Positions 51,868 through 60,115 of a stretch of 64,000 nucleotides of DNA are shown here, one piece after another. Each line of letters starts with the position of its first letter. The first letter of the stretch is position 1. The DNA is from FEN-1297 sp963843605 (lineage in GTDB: Bacteria; Bacteroidota; Ignavibacteria; Ignavibacteriales; Ignavibacteriaceae). The notes under the pieces are model-generated. The model saw nothing but the letters and a program-made list of their open reading frames with translations, ran no database searches and was not told the origin of the DNA. Where the stretch lies: the NCBI GenBank assembly GCA_963843605.1, contig CAWJLA010000008.1:372001-436000 (forward strand), given 5' to 3'. Position numbers and translations under genes: made by a program.

Positions 51868-53637
51868 ATGAAAAGTGCAAAATTACTTTTCACCATGGTT
51901 TTTCTTTTTTTAACGTCGGCGTTTGCTCAGCAAGGCCACATGCAATATGTTGCGAGCCAAAGCGGCGATACTCTGGTTGTAAAAGATGATGCTACCTTCG
52001 GTGAGCCGAATACTCTTTATCTTCTTATGCAATCTGATTCTATGGCTCCCGCAACCCGTGTGTATATGCTGAAAAACGGCGGAATTTATTCGATCTCAAA
52101 TAATCCTGTAACTTCCGCAAGATATAGAACCATTATTATGGGGCCTACACAAACTTCTTTGAAAATAAACAAAGGTAGTGCACCGCCGATTATTTGCGGT
52201 GATTTTAGAGCAGAAGTTTTCACCGGCGGAGGTATTAACGTTGCAAAGGATCTGCTAATAAAAAACGTAGATCTTGAACTTGGTAATGCTGCAGGTAACT
52301 TCGGAGGATGGGCATATTTTAATTTTACCGGCCCCGGATGTAGACTTCAGGTAGATAACTGCATTTTGGAGCATACCTGGTGGATCTGGGTTGGAGGCCC
52401 GCCTGCCGACTCAAGAATATTTTTTACAAACGATTACTTTGTAAATTTAACAGGTAATGCCTGCCGCCGGAATGGCGGCGTTGCCGACTTCAATCGTATA
52501 GACGCCAAACACCAGGACACTCTTCTTGTTGAAAACTGCACACACGTGAATACTCAGGGTTCTTTGTATCGATTCAGGAACGGATATAATATTGATCGAG
52601 TTATTTTCAATCACAATAACTTTATTAATTGCGCAGGTTATGTTTTTATGAATAACGGCGATCAGACCAATATGAGCGTCACGAATAATATCTTTGTAAA
52701 TTGCCAGTTACAAGCCTATAGTTCTGTCCTTTATTCTGTTGATTCAGGCGAAGTTGATCCGGGCGGTCTGCCGATGGGACTTATTAATGTACGTAATGAT
52801 TCCACTTTCGCAGCAAACGGCAAAAGTTTTTATGCGGGCAATAACTTAGCATTTTGGGATTCGTCTCTTTCAGATATCGTTTCAACATTGAATGCTAATC
52901 AGGTAGACCGTAATACCAATTGGAAGTCCCAGATGATAATCATGAATTCGAGAAGTACAACTATGTTTGGCGACAAGGTGAATTATCCTTTTCTGACAAG
53001 CTGGCGATGGATCGAAAATAAATTACCTCATTTTACGGATACCAAGGATTTATTTACAACTCAGCTTGCAGTAGTAAAATCCTATGCAATAGCGGCGGTT
53101 GACACCGGTTATGAAACTCCAATGCCTTCCTGGCGTCAACCTGGTAATGAAGAAGCTACACATTTCATTTTTGCTGATTGGCCCATACCTATCGATCTTT
53201 CTTATACAGATCCTGATTTGAGGACTGCAGGTCTCGGCGGTTTTCCTATCGGAGATTTAAACTGGTTCCCAACAGAATACGCATCTTGGAAAGCTCAGGC
53301 AATTGCTGAGTATGTTAGTATTTCATGTATGTTACATGGGTGTCTTGCTCTTGAAACTGCAAAGAATCTTCCTCAGAAATTTCAATTGCAGCAAAATTAT
53401 CCGAACCCATTTAACCCAGCCACAGTTATAACCTTTACAATTCCTAGGGCCGGGAATGTTTTAGTTAAAGTCTATAACACGCTTGGTCAGGAAGTTGCTA
53501 TTTTATTAAACGGTTATAAGGCAGCTCAAACGTATAATATTAATTTTGATGCCTCTAACTTGTCAAGCGGCGTATATTTCTACAGCGTAGAATTCGACAA
53601 TCAAGTTCTATCCAGGAAGATGATCCTGATGAAATAA
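51868..53637 (+). CDS. Secreted right-handed beta-helix protein with T9SS sorting domain
   Basis: Exported surface protein. A signal peptide (KSAKLLFTMVFLFLTSAFAQ) is followed by a region of parallel beta-helix-like turns with repeated asparagine-rich steps: DLLIKNVDLELGNAAGNFGG, CRLQVDNCILEHTWWIWVGG, DTLLVENCTHVNTQGSLYRF, RVIFNHNNFINCAGYVFMNN and MSVTNNIFVNCQLQAYS, as in pectate-lyase-like folds. The C-terminal ~75 residues begin FQLQQNYPNPFNPATVITF, a T9SS type A sorting domain. No catalytic residues of known polysaccharide lyases can be assigned, so it may bind or cut glycans, or be structural. Confidence 0.85.
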   Translation: MKSAKLLFTMVFLFLTSAFAQQGHMQYVASQSGDTLVVKDDATFGEPNTLYLLMQSDSMAPATRVYMLKNGGIYSISNNPVTSARYRTIIMGPTQTSLKINKGSAPPIICGDFRAEVFTGGGINVAKDLLIKNVDLELGNAAGNFGGWAYFNFTGPGCRLQVDNCILEHTWWIWVGGPPADSRIFFTNDYFVNLTGNACRRNGGVADFNRIDAKHQDTLLVENCTHVNTQGSLYRFRNGYNIDRVIFNHNNFINCAGYVFMNNGDQTNMSVTNNIFVNCQLQAYSSVLYSVDSGEVDPGGLPMGLINVRNDSTFAANGKSFYAGNNLAFWDSSLSDIVSTLNANQVDRNTNWKSQMIIMNSRSTTMFGDKVNYPFLTSWRWIENKLPHFTDTKDLFTTQLAVVKSYAIAAVDTGYETPMPSWRQPGNEEATHFIFADWPIPIDLSYTDPDLRTAGLGGFPIGDLNWFPTEYASWKAQAIAEYVSISCMLHGCLALETAKNLPQKFQLQQNYPNPFNPATVITFTIPRAGNVLVKVYNTLGQEVAILLNGYKAAQTYNINFDASNLSSGVYFYSVEFDNQVLSRKMILMK

Positions 53638-53970
53638 TTCTTAAGAAGCCTGTTTTGCGATTTCAGCTTGAAGAGATTATTCTGTGCCTTTGTTCTCAGT
53701 CGGTCGATCTAATTTCCATTTATCAAGCAGGCAGGCTTCCAACCGGTTTGAAAAATTGAAAGTCTATTACATTCTTGGACTTACTAAAGTCTTTAATTCA
53801 CTCGATCCTTTTGAGCTTGAGAAAAGGACAAAAAATGAAATTATAAATATTTTCAACCTCTATCAGTAAAATTGTTCATTAAACTAAGCTACGTTCGGCT
53901 ACGCCTCAGTTCGCATAGCCTTCAGTTCTAATATTAATCATTCACACAAGATTTTTTACACTCCTAACAA
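53638..53970. other. Gene-free spacer with possible gene remnant
   Basis: No firm gene. A GTG-start 61-residue frame (53684-53869) ending FEKLKVYYILGLTKVFNSLD and FELEKRTKNEIINIFNLYQ looks partly protein-like, but no family is recognised. AAGCAGGCAGGCTT at about 53723-53736 resembles half of the small palindrome seen elsewhere. Otherwise nothing is seen. Confidence 0.3.
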
Positions 53971-54333
53971 TTACTTCATTTTAGTGGTGTCTTTCATTTT
54001 CATTTTTTCCATCTTATCCGATTTCATCATCTTTTTGCTTTTCTTCATTTTCATTCTACTGCCGGATTTCGTTTTACTTTTTTCTTCTTTCATCATGGAA
54101 TTGCTTTTTATCATTTTGCCGGATTCATTCATTTTTTTATTACTCATCATTTCTTTTTTCTCCATGCTGTGTTTTTTCACCATGGTATCCCCTTTCTTCA
54201 TTTTAGCCTGGTGCATCGTTTTTGTTGAATCAGTTTTTTTCATGTGATTCATACTATCCATTGACTGAGAATATCCTGCTGTCGTAATTAATACTACGAA
54301 CATGATCACTGCCGAAATAAAATTAGTTTTCAT
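53971..54333 (-). CDS. Methionine- and lysine-rich small exported protein
   Basis: A signal peptide (MKTNFISAVIMFVVLITTAG, then YSQ) directs it to the periplasm. The mature ~98 residues are extremely biased: about 21 Met plus many Lys, Ser and Thr, with short units such as KKMMKSDKMEKMKMKD and no hydrophobic core. It resembles pentapeptide MxKDx-repeat proteins and the methionine-rich MrpX type, where Met residues act as oxidant sinks or metal ligands; these links are by composition, not homology. AAAGGAACAAAAA gives a good ribosome site. It lies 29 bases downstream of the secreted MsrA-MsrB fusion, on the same strand, and so is likely in the same operon. Confidence 0.8.
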   Translation of the reverse strand: MKTNFISAVIMFVVLITTAGYSQSMDSMNHMKKTDSTKTMHQAKMKKGDTMVKKHSMEKKEMMSNKKMNESGKMIKSNSMMKEEKSKTKSGSRMKMKKSKKMMKSDKMEKMKMKDTTKMK

Positions 54334-54362
54334 TTTTTGTTCCTTTGATTTTTTTATATGTA

Positions 54363-54923
54363 TTATTTAAATAAATATGAATATTCACCGTAGCCTTCAG
54401 CGGCTAGGCTGTCTTTAGGAATAAATCTTAAAGCGGCTGAATCAATGCAGTATCGGAGATGCGTCGGTTCCGGACCGTCATCGAATACATGTCCCAGATG
54501 CGAGCCGGAATCTCTTCCGCTTATTTCCGTTCTCAGCATACCGTCTGATGTATCAGTTTTCTTTTTAATAAAATATGCATCAATGGGTTTGGTAAAACTC
54601 GGCCATCCGGTACCGGAATTAAATTTGTCGGTAGAACTGAACAGCGGCTCGCCGGAAACGATATCGACATAAATTCCTTCGCGGTGATTATTTACATACT
54701 TGTTTGTAAACGGCAGTTCGGTTCCGCCTTTTTGCGTAACATTAAATTGAAGAGTAGTTAATTCGGATTTTAGAACTTTATCAGACGGCTTTTTATACTC
54801 TGCGGTTCTGATGTTTCCCCATATGCTTTTTATATAATCGTCCCTGCCGGAGGCTTTGCGGTAAGAGTAGTATCTTTCCGGATTCTTCTTATAAAAATGC
54901 TGCTCCGATTCCTCCACCGGCAT
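54363..54923 (-). CDS. msrB: MsrB half of a secreted methionine sulfoxide reductase fusion
   Basis: Reduces methionine-R-sulfoxide in proteins. The core shows FNSGTGWPSFTKPI, SGSHLGHVFDDGPEPTHLRY and the catalytic cysteine in RYCIDSAALRF (residue 159 in this numbering). The zinc-binding CxxC pairs of some MsrB proteins are absent. The first ~30 residues (MPVEESEQHFYKKNPERYYS) are not MsrB: they are the normal tail of MsrA, so the ATG at 54923 is likely internal to an original fusion and has no clear ribosome site. It is in frame with the MsrA half upstream. Confidence 0.82.
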   Translation of the reverse strand: MPVEESEQHFYKKNPERYYSYRKASGRDDYIKSIWGNIRTAEYKKPSDKVLKSELTTLQFNVTQKGGTELPFTNKYVNNHREGIYVDIVSGEPLFSSTDKFNSGTGWPSFTKPIDAYFIKKKTDTSDGMLRTEISGRDSGSHLGHVFDDGPEPTHLRYCIDSAALRFIPKDSLAAEGYGEYSYLFK

Positions 54924-54974
54924 AAAATTCGTAAACTTTACGATACCGGTTACTATGGGTTTGTTAAAAATATT

Positions 54975-55412
54975 TTAATCCTTCAGATCTTTCTCGGATT
55001 TTTCAGCGAAAACCTTCTGTGCATTGTTATTTAAATAAAAGATATAGGATTTATACTGTGGTCCCCTGTCGTAAAAAGAACCGCCGGTATCCGTGGGATC
55101 AAACTGCTTCCAGTAATAGTCGACCAGTTCCTGATAACTTGTAATTCTAGGATCATAGATTACTTTTACGGCTTCAACTTTACCGGTAGGCTTTGCATCC
55201 TTTGTTATACCCTCAGCATAGCCGGAAATAACATCCTTTAAGCCGGAGAGTTTCTCGAACGATGCATCCATACACCAGTAGCATCCTCCGGCAAAGACAG
55301 CCGAAACCGAATTGCCGGAATCATCGGAATCATTCTTTTTATCGTGCACATCCGGTTTTGAACAGGCTGAAAACGCAAATGTCAGCATTGCGCATATTAT
55401 TAATATTTTCAT
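54975..55412 (-). CDS. msrA: MsrA half of a secreted methionine sulfoxide reductase fusion (lipoprotein)
   Basis: Reduces methionine-S-sulfoxide. The lipobox is AFSACSKP with Cys17 lipidated, so it acts in the periplasm or outer membrane. The catalytic cysteine is Cys44 in AGGCYWCMDASFEKLSG, followed by VISGYAEGITKDAKPTGKVE, YYWKQFDPTDTGGSFYDRGP and QYKSYIFYLN, all MsrA signatures. As translated it ends at residue 145, losing the usual C-terminal tail, which continues in the same frame after the stop. ACGGAGAAAAAA provides a good ribosome site. It opens the operon that includes the methionine-rich protein. Confidence 0.85.
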   Translation of the reverse strand: MKILIICAMLTFAFSACSKPDVHDKKNDSDDSGNSVSAVFAGGCYWCMDASFEKLSGLKDVISGYAEGITKDAKPTGKVEAVKVIYDPRITSYQELVDYYWKQFDPTDTGGSFYDRGPQYKSYIFYLNNNAQKVFAEKSEKDLKD

Positions 55413-55749
55413 TTTTTTCTCCGTAACGTATTTGTCAATTCTGGATTTATTTTTCTTTCGGCCGAAAAATAACTTTCAATAATCACGGAAATATCACGGA
55501 AGGTTAAAGAAAACATTAAGATTGAAGGGTACTTTTAACCGGGAATGCAATATGGTATATGTATCGGCTCTATTCCGACTATTTTCCGGCTTTTGGCCGA
55601 AAACTTTTCACAAAATTCTATTTTACATTTAATTAATTTCAATTTATTTTAGAAGCAAAATATAAGCCCTTTTTATGGGGAGCCACCGTAACAGGGTAAA
55701 TTCAGAGACGTATTAAATATCTATTAATTCATTACCAAAAGATTTTCAT
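55413..55749. promoter_or_regulatory. Divergent spacer with palindrome and tandem direct repeat
   Basis: No gene. Between the divergent msr operon and the transglutaminase-like gene are TTTCGGCCGAAA (55456-55467), a perfect 12-base palindrome, and ATCACGGAA repeated at 55482-55490 and 55493-55501. The two copies are 11 bases apart, about one helical turn. Such sites could bind an oxidant-responsive or other regulator. Function is not shown. Confidence 0.4.
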
Positions 55750-58700
55750 ATGAAACTTACAATCTTAGGCAAAGTATGCTATATAATAATATTCTTATTA
55801 TTAACTTCCGGCAAAATTTTTTCGCAGGATAAAATTCAAGAAGCCTACTCGGAGATTAATTCCGGGAAGTTCGATGAGGCCGAACAAATTTTCTTAAAGG
55901 AATCGGGAAAGCCGGACAGTTACAGAGCAGACATGGGTCTTTTCCTTTTATACGAGATTAAAATAGACGCCGGAAAAGCCTGGCAATATTATTATAAAGT
56001 TATAAACAAGGCCGACAAGCCGGAGCCGTATATTTTTGCTTTTATGTATGATGCGATGTTCTCAAGAAATATCAATGATAAAAATTCCGGATTGCTGGAG
56101 CTTCTTAAGAAGGAATCCGAAAATACGGAGGACGGCTTTGAAAATGCGGAAGCTTGCGAAAGACTGGGAAGATATTATTCCGAACATAACGATTTAAAAA
56201 CCGCGCAATCTTATTACGATAGGCTCGGAGCCGTAAAAGACTGGAGCGTTATCGGACCCTTTGAAAATATTTCGGCTTCCGGATATTACCAGGAATACGG
56301 ACCGGAAAAAGAATTTAATACGGATAAAATATATACAGGCAAAAACAACAAACCGGTACACTGGTTTAACCTTGATAAAATAAGACGAGATTACTGGATT
56401 GATTTTACGCTCAATTTCCCCACTGTTAACTCGATCTTTTACGCAAACACTTTCATATATTCGCCGGAAAAACAAAATATCCAGATGAGAATCGGAACAT
56501 CTGGTTCTTTTAGAGCATTTCTTAACGATCAATTAATCTCCGAGTGTTACGATGAGCGCAACAACGATCTCGATACTTATGTAAGTACGGCTACGCTCCA
56601 AAAGGGTTGGAATAAAATGCTTCTGAAAGTAGGGTATTCCGATCTCGAAAAATGCAATTTCCTTTTAAGAATTACGGATGACAAAGGATTTCCGGTAAAA
56701 GACCTGAAGTATTCAACGGAGAAAAAAGAATATAAGTCCGAGCCGGGGGAAAAAATTGTAGAGATACCTTCGCCTTATGAAAATTACTTCAAAGAAAAAA
56801 TTAATCAGCATCCCGATTACCCGGAAAATTATGTTCTGCTTTCTGAAATTTATGTAAGAAATGAAAAATTAACCGAAGCGGAAGAACTGTTAAAAAACGG
56901 ATTAAAAAAGAATCCAGATAATTTAGTTTTAATGTTTCAGCTTCTTTCAGTTTATAATAAAGACGGCAAGACAACGGAAATGAACACTTTAAGCGAAAAG
57001 ATAAATAATATAAGGAAAGATTTGCCGGCTATCATTTCGATTAAGATGATGGATGCAGTGAAGAACAAGAACAACGATAAAGCCAGGGAGCTAACCGAAA
57101 AAATTATTCCGCTTCTGCCTGATTCACCCGAACTTTATTTAATGAAGATAGGTTATTATTCGTTGAAAAATGCTGCGCCAAAAGTAATCGAAACCATTAA
57201 TGAAGCGTATGAGAAATACCCCGATGAATGGAACATCGTCACTTTAAAAGAAAGACTCGATTATTCCGTAAGCCGGGATTACAATAAGGCTGTAGATATA
57301 ATAGAAAAATTCTGCAAGAATAATTATTCCTACACCGCATATAAAGAACTTGCGGATCTTTATCTTATGCTGTCAATGGTGGATAAATGGGATAGCACTT
57401 ATCAAAAGATAATTGATCAGGATCCGGGAGCACCGGGATACCACTACCAGATGGCCAAAGTTTATTATTCGCTTCAAAAATACGAAAAGGCAAAAAGTCA
57501 AACGGAAGAAGCCTTGCATATTTGCCCCTTCAGTACCACATATTACGAAATGCTCGGCGATATTTACGCAGCTCAAAACAATCCCGATTCGGCCAGGATT
57601 GCTTACGGCAATTCTATCAAGTTTTCTTCAACCAATTACGATGCGCGGGAAAAATTGAAAAACTTGGTTGAGAATAAACCAGAAGACAGTATTGTAAAAC
57701 CTTTCGACATAAAAGCTTTAATTGCCCAGTCACCCTCCGGAGACAAGTATCCGGGAGACGATGCCTTAATTCTCTGCAATGACGTAAAAAGAACTTTCTA
57801 TGAAGGCGGGGCTTCGGAATATGATGTTGAAATTCTCGTTAAGTTATTTACAAAAGACGGAATTGAACATTTCACAAATTATTATATTGACTACAACTCG
57901 AACGTTCAGGATATTATTTTCGATAAAGCGGTTGTAATTAAAAAAGACGGCTCGGAAATAGACGCAGATAAAAATGACGGCGAGGTCGTATTTAAATCGA
58001 TGGATGTTAATGACTGCATCTATATGAAATACAAAATAAGAAATTACTATACAGGCGCTCTTTCAAGCCATTTCTGGGACGGTTTTAATTTCAATCTGTT
58101 TTTCCCAATAGAGAATATACGCTATTCTCTTATTATGCCCTCCGGAATAAACGTGTATTACCGGGGACAGAATATGAGTTCGGAACCCTCGGTTAAAAAG
58201 GATATCGGCGGAAATACTTTGTACATCTGGCAGAAAAATGATATCCCTGCGGTTAAATACGAAGCCGGAATGCCGCCGTTAAATGATGTAGGAAAGATCT
58301 TGTATGTTTCGACAATTAAAGACTGGAATTACATTGCCAGATGGTATCTTAATTTAACCGGTTCCAAGACTATAGCAAACTATGAAATAAAAGAAAAGGT
58401 GGGAGAGCTTTTACAAGGAAAAGAATCGTTGCCGGTAAATGATAAAATAAAAATCATTTATGATTACATCGTTCAGAATATTACATACAGCAGCGTGCCT
58501 TTCAGACAGTCGGCTTTTATTCCGCAGAAAGCACGGGATGTTCTTGTTACAAAAATCGGTGATTGTAAAGATATGGCAACATTATTTATAACTATGCTGA
58601 AAGTTATTGGAGTAAATGCAGATTACATACTTGTAAATACCAACGACAACGGTTTGAATAAAAATGCACTTCCGGGCAATTATTTCAATCATGCGATAGC

Positions 58701-59496
58701 AAAAGTTGAAATAGACGGCAAGACGGTATTTTTCGACCTTACCGCAAGAAATTATCCTGCAGGTACTCTGCCTTCCATGGATATAGGCGCATTTGCGCTT
58801 GACATTACACAGGGTGAAACTTCGCCATTTTATATTGACGGCAGGAATTTATATCCGAGAGAGATTATTAGAGACGCAGATGCAACAATACGAGATGATA
58901 ACTCCGTAACGGTAAACATAAAAACAAAACGCACAGGTTCGGTTACTGCGGAAATGAGAAATACTTTCAGCTACATCAACCAGACAGAACAAATTAAAAA
59001 GATGAATGAATATCTTTCCGAAAGTTTCAGCAATTTCAGCGTAACAAATTTTACGTGCGGCAATCTTGATTCGCTCACCTCAACCGTCAGCAACTCATGT
59101 TCGTTTACGTTAAACCAGTATCTGGGCAATGCCGGCGACTACAAACTCCTAAAGATGCCGTGGGAAGACAGGGTTTCATCCAATGCAGCCTTTTCTTACG
59201 ACCAAAGGAAATATGCGTACAACCGGCAGGTGGATGCCGATCTTCTGAAAGAAACATTAAAAATCAAACTGCCTTCCGGCTACATACCGGTAGAAGTACC
59301 TAAAGACGTGAGCCTCGATTGTAAAGCAGCCTCATATAAAGTAGAATACAAATTTTCGGACGGATTTGTTATTGCCAAAAGAAGCATGACAAACAAGTCC
59401 GATGTTGTTTATCCGCAGGATTATAAAGATTACAAGGAATTTATGAATAAAGTAATAAGCAGCGATCTTACTCAGATACTTTTAAAGAAAGGGTAA
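55750..59496 (+). CDS. Large exported TPR, DUF3857 and transglutaminase-like protein
   Basis: A signal peptide (KLTILGKVCYIIIFLLLTSG, then KIFSQ) precedes 1248 residues. Roughly 25-640 are tetratricopeptide repeats with a beta-sandwich-like segment (about 170-310); YHYQMAKVYYSLQKYEKAKS and YYEMLGDIYAAQNNPDSARI are clear TPR units. Residues about 690-870 form DUF3857 (FYEGGASEYDVEILVKLFTK). A transglutaminase-like domain follows, with Cys939 in KIGDCKDMATLFITM, His981 in YFNHAIAKVE and Asp996 in FFDLTARN. This layout is widespread in Bacteroidota. Its role is likely in the envelope, as peptidase or transglutaminase, unproven. Confidence 0.9.
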   Translation: MKLTILGKVCYIIIFLLLTSGKIFSQDKIQEAYSEINSGKFDEAEQIFLKESGKPDSYRADMGLFLLYEIKIDAGKAWQYYYKVINKADKPEPYIFAFMYDAMFSRNINDKNSGLLELLKKESENTEDGFENAEACERLGRYYSEHNDLKTAQSYYDRLGAVKDWSVIGPFENISASGYYQEYGPEKEFNTDKIYTGKNNKPVHWFNLDKIRRDYWIDFTLNFPTVNSIFYANTFIYSPEKQNIQMRIGTSGSFRAFLNDQLISECYDERNNDLDTYVSTATLQKGWNKMLLKVGYSDLEKCNFLLRITDDKGFPVKDLKYSTEKKEYKSEPGEKIVEIPSPYENYFKEKINQHPDYPENYVLLSEIYVRNEKLTEAEELLKNGLKKNPDNLVLMFQLLSVYNKDGKTTEMNTLSEKINNIRKDLPAIISIKMMDAVKNKNNDKARELTEKIIPLLPDSPELYLMKIGYYSLKNAAPKVIETINEAYEKYPDEWNIVTLKERLDYSVSRDYNKAVDIIEKFCKNNYSYTAYKELADLYLMLSMVDKWDSTYQKIIDQDPGAPGYHYQMAKVYYSLQKYEKAKSQTEEALHICPFSTTYYEMLGDIYAAQNNPDSARIAYGNSIKFSSTNYDAREKLKNLVENKPEDSIVKPFDIKALIAQSPSGDKYPGDDALILCNDVKRTFYEGGASEYDVEILVKLFTKDGIEHFTNYYIDYNSNVQDIIFDKAVVIKKDGSEIDADKNDGEVVFKSMDVNDCIYMKYKIRNYYTGALSSHFWDGFNFNLFFPIENIRYSLIMPSGINVYYRGQNMSSEPSVKKDIGGNTLYIWQKNDIPAVKYEAGMPPLNDVGKILYVSTIKDWNYIARWYLNLTGSKTIANYEIKEKVGELLQGKESLPVNDKIKIIYDYIVQNITYSSVPFRQSAFIPQKARDVLVTKIGDCKDMATLFITMLKVIGVNADYILVNTNDNGLNKNALPGNYFNHAIAKVEIDGKTVFFDLTARNYPAGTLPSMDIGAFALDITQGETSPFYIDGRNLYPREIIRDADATIRDDNSVTVNIKTKRTGSVTAEMRNTFSYINQTEQIKKMNEYLSESFSNFSVTNFTCGNLDSLTSTVSNSCSFTLNQYLGNAGDYKLLKMPWEDRVSSNAAFSYDQRKYAYNRQVDADLLKETLKIKLPSGYIPVEVPKDVSLDCKAASYKVEYKFSDGFVIAKRSMTNKSDVVYPQDYKDYKEFMNKVISSDLTQILLKKG

Positions 59497-59506
59497 TAAG
59501 GGGTTA

Positions 59507-59548
59507 ACATGCAGTAGAGAAGCAACGATTTGCGTCTCTACTGCATGT
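59507..59548. repeat. GTAGAGACGCAA-type inverted repeat
   Basis: ACATGCAGTAGAGAAGCAA (59507-59525) is matched by TTGCGTCTCTACTGCATGT (59530-59548), a 19-base stem with one mismatch and a 4-base loop. It lies between convergent genes, where it could terminate transcription, though no T-run follows. The core GTAGAGACGCAA is a repeat word seen in many bacterial genomes, so it is probably a dispersed repeat copy. Confidence 0.65.
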
Positions 59549-59564
59549 ATTGAATTTGATTCAA

Positions 59565-60074
59565 TTAAAAATAAATCGAGGCAAAAACCAAAGACCCTGT
59601 GTTTATATTCATTCCTCCGGGATTTCCGAAACGAGTTGAATTCTTGTCCGAAAAAGAAAAATTTAACTGTGCTTCCACACCAACGCTGAAATGACTATTA
59701 AAGAAATATTCTCCTCCCGCCAGCACTCCGGCAACAGCATCGATTGTACCTGTCCCTTGTTTGGGAATACCGAAAATTGCCCCGCCTCTTAAGCCCAAAA
59801 AAGGAGAAAAATGCAAATCAAATTTTATGTAATGATGAAGAACCAGGCCGGCGCTGAGATCCGTATTAAAGCTTCCGATTGATGTTAGGCCGATCGCGGG
59901 AGCAATATAGTTATTGTTGTCTGTCCAAATCGGGAACAAAATATCTGTTTCGGCAGCGTTCAAGGCCGCCGTTATTCCCCACGTTCCGTGATAGGATTCT
60001 TGAGCAAAATTATTATTTGAAATAATGACTACTAAAATAAAAACGACAATAATAGAAGCAGCATATTTTTTCAT
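59565..60074 (-). CDS. Exported outer-membrane beta-barrel-like protein
   Basis: A signal peptide (KKYAASIIVVFILVVIISNN, then NFAQ) is followed by ~145 residues of alternating barrel-like strands: SYHGTWGITAALNAAETDIL, FSPFLGLRGGAIFGIPKQG, GEYFFNSHFSVGVEAQLNFS, ending GSLVFASIYF with terminal aromatic residue. It fits a small eight-strand outer-membrane barrel. No function is recognised. It lies 41 bases downstream of the lipoprotein gene on the same strand. Confidence 0.78.
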   Translation of the reverse strand: MKKYAASIIVVFILVVIISNNNFAQESYHGTWGITAALNAAETDILFPIWTDNNNYIAPAIGLTSIGSFNTDLSAGLVLHHYIKFDLHFSPFLGLRGGAIFGIPKQGTGTIDAVAGVLAGGEYFFNSHFSVGVEAQLNFSFSDKNSTRFGNPGGMNINTGSLVFASIYF

Positions 60075-60115
60075 GTTTTATTTCCGGTTTCGTTTAAAGT
60101 TTAATTATTACAATT

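Larger units (their letters stand above)
54363..55412 (-). pseudogene. MsrA-MsrB fusion lipoprotein interrupted by an in-frame TAA
   Basis: Read as one frame of 350 codons from 55412, the sequence gives a complete lipoprotein MsrA, then its normal tail, then MsrB. A single TAA at 54975-54977 stands between FAEKSEKDLKD and NIFNKPIVTGIVKFTNFMPV; no insertion or deletion is needed to join them, since both halves are in the same frame. Fusions of this order are common in Bacteria. The stop could be a natural nonsense mutation (one base change from AAA, GAA or TCA, among others), a read or assembly error, or a site of partial readthrough. Confidence 0.78.

Noticed and set aside
53984..54247. Plus-strand frame of 87 residues very rich in Phe, Ile and Leu
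   Set aside because: It is the antisense shadow of the Met/Lys-rich gene (ATG/AAA codons read as CAT/TTT); it lacks a ribosome site and the minus-strand protein has a clear signal peptide and ribosome site.
54960..54990. Frameshift as the cause of the MsrA/MsrB split
   Set aside because: Both halves lie in the same frame, with the intervening codons giving sensible MsrA tail sequence; only a stop codon separates them.
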